Positions 1-7,384 of a stretch of DNA of 35,236 bases are shown in pieces. The DNA comes from an uncultured Enterocloster sp. (GTDB lineage: Bacteria; Bacillota; Clostridia; Lachnospirales; Lachnospiraceae). A program made the position numbers and the translations under genes. Where the stretch lies: NCBI GenBank assembly GCA_944384065.1, contig CALWRY010000015.1:1-35236 (forward strand), in the 5' to 3' direction. The notes under the pieces are model-generated. The model had not been told where the DNA came from, searched no databases, and was given only the letters and a program-made list of their open reading frames with translations. The first letter of the stretch is position 1, and every line of letters begins with the position of its first letter.

Positions 1-785
1 ATCTTCCAATTTGCACGCACAATCAAATCCATCACCGCACTGTACAGAGGATTTCCATCTTTCCCCTTATACGCCCGGGCCAATGCCTCCACATCCTCCC
101 GCATCTGCAGATTCGTAACCATTTAGACGGCGAGCATCTTCTTGCCCGGCTTTTGCCGGGCAAGAAGCATCGGATGTCCATCCGATGTGCAGGAAGGGGC
201 AAAACCTTGCTTGCAAGCAAGCTTGACGCCTGATTTTGCCCCTTCCTGCCCGCCGTCTAAACTGTTACGTAGGTTTTGGCGCAGACGGCTCAGCCATACA
301 TTCTCCCCTTTATCCAGCTCCCTCTGCACCACAACCTGCATCGGAAACAATAGTCCCTCCACATAATAGATGCCCGGATACGCCTGCTCTATCCGTATCC
401 TGTGCTGTCTTTCCAAATATGCCAACAGCCTTCTCGGATAGCGGTCTCCAATCAGGGTAATTGTGATTTCCTCCGGCGGAATTTCCTGCTCCCGCTGGGT
501 ATTCGACTGGAGCAGCCCGGCATAACTCACCACCTTGAAAAAGCTGTTGACAGTGTGGCTCTTTTCCGGACTTTTGTACTCCAGGATATTATAGCGTTTA
601 AAAATACGGCCAATCTGCTTTTGAATCTCCGCGTCCTTCTCCTTCTTGATTATCAGGGTGTCAATGCGCAGAGGCCCGCTTGTCAAATTATACTCCTTCA
701 AAAACTCCAGCTTATCCATCTCCTCAGACAGCTCAATCTGCATAGCGGCCTGAAACGCCGGATGCCACTGCAGGATTTGACTCAT
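1..785 (-). pseudogene. PD-(D/E)XK nuclease-like protein, disrupted by an insertion and cut by the window edge
   Basis: Reading from an ATG at 785, with AAAGGAGGG six bases upstream, the N-terminal part has a nuclease-like core: Asp42 in an IDTLII strand, then Glu69 and Lys71 in LEYKSP. This matches the D...ExK pattern of the PD-(D/E)XK superfamily. It resembles Rpn-like hypothetical proteins common in Lachnospiraceae, a family assignment made from memory. The frame runs through LRQNLRNS and then enters the insertion at about 261. There it picks up roughly 50 foreign residues and stops at a TAA formed by the far inverted repeat, near 123. Beyond the insertion, 1-118 on the same strand still encodes a plausible C-terminus (NLQMREDVEALARAYK, then YSAVMDLIVRAN) that continues past base 1. 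The gene was therefore intact before the insertion and is now probably null. A functional truncated product cannot be excluded. Confidence 0.7.
114..269. mobile_element. MITE-like palindromic insertion with terminal inverted repeats
   Basis: The ends are inverted copies: CGTAACCATTTAGACGGC at 114-131 and the complement of CGTAACAGTTTAGACGGC at 252-269. They match at 16 of 18 positions. Inside are three consecutive palindromes. The first is a 13-bp stem, 138-150 with 155-167, with a TTTT loop. The second is a 9-bp arm pair, 168-176 with 179-187. The third is a 16-bp stem, 189-204 with 234-249, which itself encloses the perfect palindrome CTTGCTTGCAAGCAAG (206-221). Folded together these would give a multi-arm, cloverleaf-like structure. 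No coding capacity is present, so it is non-autonomous. It interrupts a recognisable gene. A clean target duplication cannot be assigned because the flanks may be part of the inverted repeat; the minimal core is 122-261. Confidence 0.75.
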
Positions 786-800
786 CTGCATCCCTCCTTT

Positions 801-829
801 ATTATACGAAATTCCGTTTTCTTTTTCAA
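801..829 (-). promoter_or_regulatory. Candidate sigma-A promoter for the disrupted nuclease gene
   Basis: On the minus strand TTGAAA (829-824) is separated by 17 bases from TATAAT (806-801). The match is excellent, but the ribosome site (800-792) follows the -10 immediately. A transcript starting at the usual distance would have a leader of only about ten bases and might lose part of the Shine-Dalgarno sequence. The rest of the gap from 830 to about 1048 shows nothing I can assign. Confidence 0.4.
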
Positions 830-1048
830 TGCAGTCTGAAAATCCGATTATCCGGCCCGAACCGGCCCCATGACAGGCAAAGCGCCCTTTAAAACAGAAT
901 AACAGATATGTTTCAGATACAATTGATAGATATCAGTCTAACACAGCAGCCAAATAGCTGCAAGCATCTTTTTTCCAAGACCTGCACAATTTTCTAACCC
1001 CATGTACCCATGTACAGTACCGCCCCCATCCCCATATACCTCAGCATT

Positions 1049-1103
1049 CAAAAACGAAAAACCCCACGGAACCTCCGGGCTCAGGCGCCCGGCTCCCGTG
1101 GGA
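1049..1103 (-). terminator. Rho-independent terminator of the CoA-transferase operon
   Basis: Read on the minus strand, CCCACGG pairs with CCGTGGG (1096-1102 with 1063-1069). An inner GC stem, CCGGGC/GCCCGG, is formed by 75-80 and 87-92 of the same kilobase. The hairpin is followed by GGTTTTTCGTTTTTG. It lies 42 bases after the last stop of the operon. Confidence 0.85.
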
Positions 1104-1144
1104 TTCTTCCTCAGCTATATTTCTAAGAGGGTAAGCTGGCCAAA

Positions 1145-2329
1145 TTACATCGCCGCAATCTCATCTTCGCTCATTCCCAGAATGCCGGCAAGCACCTCCT
1201 TCGTGTGCTCTCCCAGCTGGTCGGCGAAGTCCGAGAGCGGATAATCAAACTCGCTGAACCGGAAGGGGCAGCCCATCACCTTAAAGTCCCCGGCCTTCTT
1301 GTCATGCACATCAATGATAATCCGGTCATGGATGGTCTGGGGATCTGCGGCCAGCTGCGCCATGTCGTTTACCGTGCCTTCCGGCGAGTTGGAGCGGTGG
1401 CAGATCTCGCTGATCTCAGCCACTGTCAGCTTGGAGGTATGGGCGTTAAGCGCCTCCGCCACCTCCTCCCTGTGGGCAATCCGGCTGTCCTCCGTGGCAT
1501 AGCGCGGATCCTTTGTAAAGTCATGGAGGCCGATGGCCTCGCAGAAGTCCTCAAATTTGTGCTCCTTCGCGTTCCGGTTGCCCGGGTTGCAGACAATATA
1601 GCCGTCCTTGGCGGGCATGGGGTAAAAGGCGGCGGACATCCGGTGGGCGTTTCCTGTGGGGAAGCTCTTCTCCCCGGAGCACAGATAACGGGCATATTGG
1701 TCATTCATAGCGATCAGCATGGCGCTCAGCTTCGACACATCCATCCTCAGGCCTTCGCCGTACTTCTTCCTGTAAATCACCCCTGACGCAATGGCGATTG
1801 CGCCGTACAGTCCCGCCATGAGATCCGCGATAGGCGGACCGATCTTGGTAAAGGCGCCCTGATAGTCCACAGAGGTCACGCTCATATAGCCGCTCATGGC
1901 CTGGATAATAGCGTCGTTGGCCTCATAGTCCTTGAAAGTCCCCTTCTTGCCAAAGTTCGTGATGGAGAGATAGAGGATATCGGCCCGCGCCTTCTTTACA
2001 TCCTCATATCCAATCCCCAGCTCCTCTGCTTTCCCCGGCCCGAAGTCCTCCACAACCACGTCGGACTTTTCCGCAAGGCGGAGAAAGATATCCCGGTGGG
2101 CCGGCTTTTTAAGATCAAGAACTACGCTCTTTTTGCCCCGGTTCGTATGGATGTAGGCCAGGCTGGTCCCCTCATATTGGGGGCCCTTCCTCCGGCTCTC
2201 ATCTCCCTGGGGCGGCTCAATTTTTATCACCTCAGCCCCCAGATCCCCCAAAAGCTGGGTGCAGAAGGGGCCGCAGACTCCCTGCGTTGCATCCAATATT
2301 CTGATTTTACTTAACGGTCTGATTCCCAT
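1145..2329 (-). CDS. CaiB/BaiF (class III) CoA-transferase, type A
   Basis: This 394-residue protein is a full-length class III CoA-transferase, a family that moves CoA between carboxylic acids through an aspartyl-CoA anhydride. The N-terminal Rossmann part carries LLGDLGAEVIKIEPP at about 26-40. The catalytic Asp is at 169 in GPPIADLMAGL, the same number as Asp169 of formyl-CoA:oxalate CoA-transferase. It closely resembles the N-terminal half of the double-domain protein at 4919-7366 and is less like its neighbour at 2344. It starts 14 bases after the preceding gene with AAAGGA upstream, and it is the last gene of the operon. Known heteromeric relatives (BbsEF for benzylsuccinate, SmtAB for malate) suggest it may pair with the type B protein. 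That pairing is inference, and the substrate is unknown. Confidence 0.9.
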   Translation of the reverse strand: MGIRPLSKIRILDATQGVCGPFCTQLLGDLGAEVIKIEPPQGDESRRKGPQYEGTSLAYIHTNRGKKSVVLDLKKPAHRDIFLRLAEKSDVVVEDFGPGKAEELGIGYEDVKKARADILYLSITNFGKKGTFKDYEANDAIIQAMSGYMSVTSVDYQGAFTKIGPPIADLMAGLYGAIAIASGVIYRKKYGEGLRMDVSKLSAMLIAMNDQYARYLCSGEKSFPTGNAHRMSAAFYPMPAKDGYIVCNPGNRNAKEHKFEDFCEAIGLHDFTKDPRYATEDSRIAHREEVAEALNAHTSKLTVAEISEICHRSNSPEGTVNDMAQLAADPQTIHDRIIIDVHDKKAGDFKVMGCPFRFSEFDYPLSDFADQLGEHTKEVLAGILGMSEDEIAAM

Positions 2330-2343
2330 ATTCTCTTTCCTTT

Positions 2344-3546
2344 CTATACCTCTACAGCGCCCTCGTAGCTGTAGAGCTCTTTGATTTCCTCCTGGCTCAT
2401 CCCCAGAACCTCCCGCAGAATATCCGCCGAATCCTCGCCGGACTGAGCGCCCCTGCGGTTTTTCGGGATCTCAAATTTGTCAAACTGCATGGGCTGCCCC
2501 AATGTCTTGCAGTCGCCGAATTTCCTGTCGTGAACGGTCTGAAGCATGTCCTGCTCCTCCAAATAGAGGCTGCGCAGAAGCCGATCCTGCGTATTTACCT
2601 CCCCGGCCGGCACGCCCGCTTCGCGGAACCTCTGCGCTGCCTCCGCCATGGTATATTTTTCCGTAACCGGGAAAATCAGCTTTTCCAGATCCTCCGCGTG
2701 GTCGCGGCGGCTGGGGCCGTCCTTAAACCGCTCGTCCCCTAAATATTCCTCCAGGCCCAGAAGCCTCATAAACGCTGCAAAGTGCGCATCCGACGCCGCG
2801 TCCACCATCACCAGCCCGTCGCTTGCCGGAACGGTCTGGGCAAATCCCACCTCGTAGTCCGCGTTTCCATTGGGCCGGGTAATCTCTCCCGTATTTAAAT
2901 ATTTCGCCAACTCATACTCCACCAGGGTCATGCAGGCGCTCTGCATGGAGGTGTCAACCATCACGCCCTCCCCGGTCTCCATTTTATAGATGATACCTGC
3001 CAGAATAGCCAGGGCGGAGGCCATGGAAGAGTAAATATCCGCGATAGAGGATCCCCCCTTCATACAGCTGCTGCCCTTCGCGCCGTTTACGCTCATAAAC
3101 CCGCTGGTCGCCTGGATAACAATGTCCGCCGCCGCCAGCTTGCTCTTGGGGCCTGTCTGCCCGTACCCGCAGACCGCGCTGTAAACAATCCCCGGATTGA
3201 CCTTTTTCAGAGATTCATAGTCCAGGCCCAGCCGCTTCATAGAGCCGCACTTAAAGTTTTCCGTGACCACATCGCACTTGGCCGCAAGTTTTAGAAAAGC
3301 TTCCTTGTGCCCTGGCTTGCTGTAGTCAAATTCCAGGGACTTCTTGTCCTTGTTCATGCACATAAAATAGGAGGACGTTCCGTTGGCGCTCACGGGAAGC
3401 CGCCGGTTCACATCGTGCTGGGGCGCCGGCCGCTCAATCTTAAATACTTCCGCGCCCAAATCCGCAAGAATCTGAACGCCCCAGGGGCCTGCCGTCATCT
3501 GTGTGGAATCCAGTATCCGGATCCCGGAAAGAGGTCTTTCATTCAT
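2344..3546 (-). CDS. CaiB/BaiF (class III) CoA-transferase, type B
   Basis: This 400-residue CaiB/BaiF family protein has the usual start (PLSGIRILDSTQ), then ILADLGAEVFKIERP, and the catalytic Asp at 170 in GGSSIADIYSS. The GGSS form of the active-site loop and the VPASDG / AGVPAGEVNT segments are shared with the C-terminal half of the double-domain transferase. They differ from the type A gene downstream, which has GPPIADL. GAAAGGA lies about 11 bases before the ATG. It is separated from the carrier gene upstream by 63 bases and from the type A gene by 14. All visible core residues are present, so it should be active alone or as one subunit of an A/B heteromer. The acid substrate cannot be read from sequence. 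Confidence 0.9.
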   Translation of the reverse strand: MNERPLSGIRILDSTQMTAGPWGVQILADLGAEVFKIERPAPQHDVNRRLPVSANGTSSYFMCMNKDKKSLEFDYSKPGHKEAFLKLAAKCDVVTENFKCGSMKRLGLDYESLKKVNPGIVYSAVCGYGQTGPKSKLAAADIVIQATSGFMSVNGAKGSSCMKGGSSIADIYSSMASALAILAGIIYKMETGEGVMVDTSMQSACMTLVEYELAKYLNTGEITRPNGNADYEVGFAQTVPASDGLVMVDAASDAHFAAFMRLLGLEEYLGDERFKDGPSRRDHAEDLEKLIFPVTEKYTMAEAAQRFREAGVPAGEVNTQDRLLRSLYLEEQDMLQTVHDRKFGDCKTLGQPMQFDKFEIPKNRRGAQSGEDSADILREVLGMSQEEIKELYSYEGAVEV

Positions 3547-3609
3547 GTTTTCTCATATCCTTTCTTCATTTTATTTTGCAGCGCCGCGTCTGCTAAGGGC
3601 TTACGCCCA

Positions 3610-4884
3610 TTATCCCGCAATCCCGATCCCGGCCAGAGCCGCAGCGATCACCATCATAATAATCGCCCACAGCAAAAGCCGCTTAAACAAAACCTCGGAA
3701 TCCCAGGCCGGATTGGTGCTCATAATTCCCAGGGCAATGGCTCCCATAGAGCTTATGGGGCAGGCCACCGTGCAGTTTGCCCCGAAGGCTAAGGAAGTCA
3801 CCACCGCGAAGGGGTTCACGCCCGCTGCCGTGGAAATTTCCGGAATCGTCGGCAGCATAGAGGGAAGCACCACGCCGGTAATGGAGGAAACCATGGACAG
3901 GAGGCTTCCGATGATGGAATACAGGGGCTTCACCGTATAGCGGTTCATCATGGTCTGAAGCGCGCCTGTGAGGAGATCCATGCCGCCCGCCTGCTGCACA
4001 ATGCCGATCAGCATGCACATGCCGGAGATCAGCAGGATGGAGGACCAGGGCACCGTGGCGATGACCTTCTTCTCATCCGCGCAGCGCAGAAGCAAAAGGA
4101 TGGCCGCCACCAGGAACGCGGATAGGCCGATGTCAAAGCCGATGACGATGGACAGAATAATAAAGGCTACCATCCCCAAAAGGGACAGGATCTGCTTGCC
4201 GTCCAGCTTCGGCACATCCTCCGACTTTGCCTTGGGCCAGCGCTCCAGCTTCCATCCCCGGAAAGCCACATAGATAATGATAAAGGTGATGGTGCACATG
4301 GCGATGGCCCTCGGAAGCATGTACGAGGGGGCAATCGCCTGTCCCCAATAATCCTCCGCATATCCATTGCAGATAATGCCCACCACGGCAACCGGTGAAC
4401 CGATGGAGGCCGCGCACCCGGCCAGCACGGAGCACAGCATAAAGATCGGGTCAATGTCCTGATCCTTGGCAATGGTGGCGGATATGGTGCAGAGCAGAAT
4501 CACCACGCCGGAGGATCCCATCCCCGCCACGGTGGCAAACATCATGATGAGAAATACATAGACGGGAATCAGCGCCCGCCTTCCCCCGGCCAGGTTCACC
4601 AGCCGTTTAATCACGATATCAAAAGCGCCGTTCACGCTCCCCACGTTTAGCATCAGGCTCACGCTCACAATCATCCAAAAGATATTGAACGGAAATAGTT
4701 CGGTGATGGGCGCCCCCCGAAGCTCTGCAGAGGACATGCTTCCCCCCTCCACCAGCACAAAAAATCCCAGCAGGAACCCCACCGCAATCGCCAGAATTCC
4801 CAGATTTACCTTTCTCTTAATCCCAACTACAATTGTCAAAACAAACACAATCAGCGAAATCCATCCTATCGCCTGCGCATTCAT
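3610..4884 (-). CDS. Ion-transporter superfamily dicarboxylate carrier, MatC-like
   Basis: A 424-residue integral membrane protein with roughly eleven or twelve hydrophobic segments and hardly any soluble domain. The N-terminal stretch (VNLGILAIAVGFLLGFF, about 26-42) and the two internally similar halves, each with a re-entrant-like Gly/Ser/Pro-rich loop (MGSSGVV; CPISSMGAIALGI), fit the ion-transporter/SLC13-like group. The closest named family I can suggest is the MatC dicarboxylate (malonate) carrier. The start at 4884 has AGGGGG ten bases upstream. An upstream in-frame ATG at 4938 overlaps the previous gene and has no better site. Its place inside an operon of CoA-transferases and a carboxyltransferase implies that it imports the acid those enzymes process. 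Transporter is secure; MatC is probable; the substrate is unknown. Confidence 0.75.
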   Translation of the reverse strand: MNAQAIGWISLIVFVLTIVVGIKRKVNLGILAIAVGFLLGFFVLVEGGSMSSAELRGAPITELFPFNIFWMIVSVSLMLNVGSVNGAFDIVIKRLVNLAGGRRALIPVYVFLIMMFATVAGMGSSGVVILLCTISATIAKDQDIDPIFMLCSVLAGCAASIGSPVAVVGIICNGYAEDYWGQAIAPSYMLPRAIAMCTITFIIIYVAFRGWKLERWPKAKSEDVPKLDGKQILSLLGMVAFIILSIVIGFDIGLSAFLVAAILLLLRCADEKKVIATVPWSSILLISGMCMLIGIVQQAGGMDLLTGALQTMMNRYTVKPLYSIIGSLLSMVSSITGVVLPSMLPTIPEISTAAGVNPFAVVTSLAFGANCTVACPISSMGAIALGIMSTNPAWDSEVLFKRLLLWAIIMMVIAAALAGIGIAG

Positions 4885-4918
4885 ATGCTGCTTACCCCCT
4901 TCTCTCTTTTGCAGCCCT

Positions 4919-7366
4919 TTAACGGCCTGCAGACGCATTTTCGTAAAAACTCTCTATCTCTTCCTCCGACATTCCCAGAAGCCCCCTTAGAATCTCCCTG
5001 GACTGCTCGCCCGGCTGGGGAACCGTTTCTTCCTCTGCTCTCTCCCATCCGTCAAACGCCAGCGGGAGCCCCAAAACCAGGAAATCTCCTTCCTGCCGGT
5101 CATGTACCCGCACAGCCATCTTCTGTTCCTCCATATAGCCGGTGCGGAAGATGCGCTCCAATGTATTCACCTCGCCGGCCGGGATCCCCCGGCTGCGGCA
5201 CAGCCCTGCAAGCTCCTCCATGGTCATGCTCCGGGCGGCGGGGAATATGAGTTCCTCTAACTTCTCCCGGTGGGCAAGCCGGCTCGCGGAGTCTTTAAAA
5301 TCCGGATCCTGTGCCGCGTCCTCAAGGCCCAGGGCTGCCATAAATCCCGCAAAATGTTCTTCCTCTGCGGCCTCCACCATCACGGCTCCGTCCTTTGTGG
5401 GAACCGTCTCAAAAAAGGCCTCCCACCGGTCCCTGTTTCCAGCGCGCCCGCAGGGCTTTCCGCAGTTTATATACTCCGCTGCGGCCCCGTCCGTCAGGGA
5501 AATCATGGCGCTCAGCATGGGGACGTCAACAAAGCATCCCTCTCCCGTCCTCTTCCGGTAGATCAGGGCCGCCAGGGTTCCCAGCGCCTCATACAGCGCG
5601 CCGCAGATATCCGCCACGGACGATCCGCCCCGTATGGGTTCTTCTCCTTCCCTTCCCGTCATCATCATAAAGCCGCTCATGGCCTGGGCGATGGTGTCCA
5701 TGCACCGGCGGTCCCGGTAAGGCCCTTCCTGCCCAAAGCCGGATACAGCGCTGTAAATAATATCCGGCCGGACTTTCTGAATCTCCTCATAGGACAGGCC
5801 CAGCCGCTTCATCACGCCGGGGCGGAAATTTTCCGCGATCACATCGCATTTTTCCGCCAGTCTGAGAAATGCCCTCCTGTGGCTTTCCCTCCGAAGATCC
5901 AGAAACAGATCCTTTTTCCCCCGGTTTAACGTCATAAAGTGGACGCTGGTATTCCCAAAAACAGGATCCGTGATCCGGGACAGATCCCGGTTCCCGTCTC
6001 CCCGCTCGATCTTGATAATTTCCGCGCCCAGATCCTTTAAGATCTCCGTTCCCAGGGGTCCGGCCATCAGCCGGGTCAAATCCAGCACCCGGATGCCGGC
6101 GAGGGGCTTTACCGGTTCCTTTCGCAGCTGCTCCCCAAGGGGCGAGACCTTACCGGCGGCCGTACCCCCCTTCGGTTCATCCGATGTTCCGGTTCCGCCT
6201 TTCTCTCTTTCTTTCTCCTGCCTTTCCATCGCTTCCAGCTCTTTCAGCACCTCGCCGGTGTGCTCTCCCGGCTGCGGCACAAAGGCAGTATCCGCCCATG
6301 CAAATTTGTCAAAGGAAAGGGGCGGGCCTATCACCCGGAAGGTCCCTTCCGCCCGGTCCGTCACCTCCATAATCAGGTGATGATAGGCCGTATAGGGATC
6401 CTTTAGGATCTGCTCCAGGGTATTGATTGGCCCTGCGGCGCAGCCGATACTGTCCAAAAGCCCGGCAAATTCCCGGGTGGTCAGCTGCCGGGTTTTTTCC
6501 TCCACCAGCCGCGCCAGCTCGTCCACATTGGCAAGCCGTGGGTTGACCCCGTTAAACCGCGGGTCCTCCGTCATCCATCCAAGTCCCAGGGCCCGGGCAA
6601 ATTCCCCGAACTCCCTGTCCTCCGACGCTTTGCAGATAACCGCCCCGTCCTTTGTGCGTAGGGCCTGCAGGATCGCCGCCAGATGGTGCTTGGTCCCCTT
6701 GGCCCTGGTGATCCCTCCGGTGTTCAGATACTTTGGGACAGAATCCGGTATGGACGCCAGCATAACCCGCAGCTTTGCCGCGTCCATGCGCAGGCCCCGC
6801 CCCGTATTTTCATGGTAGAAAATGGCCGACAGGGCGCCGATAGCGCCGTAAATCCCGGTAAACAGATCCGCTAAGGGCACTCCGGCCTTGGTGAATTCTC
6901 CTCCCTCCTCTCCTGTAATGCTCATAAACCCGCTGACTGCCTGAACCACTGCGTCCAACGGGCTGTAATCCTTAAATTTCCCCTCCTGCCCGTATCCGGT
7001 GATGGACAGATAGAGCAGATCCGGTTTCTCCTTCCTAAGGATCTCATATCCGATTCCCAGCCGGTCACAGGCTCCAGGGCCCATATCCTCCACCACAAGA
7101 TCCGCTGTTTTTGCCAGGTTTCTGTATATTTCCCTCTGCTTTGGTTTTTCCAGATCCAGCTCCACGCTTTTCTTTCCCCGGTTAAACTGCATGAAGGCCA
7201 AGCTGTTTCTTCCCTGCCGGATCCCCCGGCGGCGCAGGATATCCCCGCCGGGAGGCTCAATTTTTATGATCTCCGCACCCAGATCCCCCAGAATCTGGGT
7301 GCAGTAGGGACCGCACATGTTTTGGGTGAGATCCAGTACGCGGATGCCGCTTAAGGGCAGCACCAT
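4919..7366 (-). CDS. Double-domain CaiB/BaiF CoA-transferase (A-B fusion)
   Basis: At 815 residues this is about twice the family length. Residues 1-380 form a complete type A domain (GDLGAEIIKIEPP at 27-39, catalytic Asp167 in GVPLADLFTG). Residues 421-815 form a complete type B domain (KDLGAEIIKIERG, catalytic Asp586 in GGSSVADICGA). A charged, Glu/Lys/Gly-rich linker joins them at about 380-420. Both halves restart with the canonical PLxGIRVLDLT. There is no frameshift or internal stop, so the fusion is real at sequence level. The free genes at 1145 (A) and 2344 (B) are the separated counterparts in reverse order. Fusion supports a physical A/B partnership, with one chain acting as a pseudo-heterodimer. 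It follows the carboxyltransferase by 18 bases, with GGGGGAG before the ATG. Confidence 0.92.
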   Translation of the reverse strand: MVLPLSGIRVLDLTQNMCGPYCTQILGDLGAEIIKIEPPGGDILRRRGIRQGRNSLAFMQFNRGKKSVELDLEKPKQREIYRNLAKTADLVVEDMGPGACDRLGIGYEILRKEKPDLLYLSITGYGQEGKFKDYSPLDAVVQAVSGFMSITGEEGGEFTKAGVPLADLFTGIYGAIGALSAIFYHENTGRGLRMDAAKLRVMLASIPDSVPKYLNTGGITRAKGTKHHLAAILQALRTKDGAVICKASEDREFGEFARALGLGWMTEDPRFNGVNPRLANVDELARLVEEKTRQLTTREFAGLLDSIGCAAGPINTLEQILKDPYTAYHHLIMEVTDRAEGTFRVIGPPLSFDKFAWADTAFVPQPGEHTGEVLKELEAMERQEKEREKGGTGTSDEPKGGTAAGKVSPLGEQLRKEPVKPLAGIRVLDLTRLMAGPLGTEILKDLGAEIIKIERGDGNRDLSRITDPVFGNTSVHFMTLNRGKKDLFLDLRRESHRRAFLRLAEKCDVIAENFRPGVMKRLGLSYEEIQKVRPDIIYSAVSGFGQEGPYRDRRCMDTIAQAMSGFMMMTGREGEEPIRGGSSVADICGALYEALGTLAALIYRKRTGEGCFVDVPMLSAMISLTDGAAAEYINCGKPCGRAGNRDRWEAFFETVPTKDGAVMVEAAEEEHFAGFMAALGLEDAAQDPDFKDSASRLAHREKLEELIFPAARSMTMEELAGLCRSRGIPAGEVNTLERIFRTGYMEEQKMAVRVHDRQEGDFLVLGLPLAFDGWERAEEETVPQPGEQSREILRGLLGMSEEEIESFYENASAGR

Positions 7367-7384
7367 AGGCTTCTCCCCCTTCCC

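Noticed and set aside
1002-1786. Plus-strand frames over the CoA-transferase operon terminator and gene
   Set aside because: They overlap a strong minus-strand terminator and a complete CaiB/BaiF gene, and lack ribosome sites.
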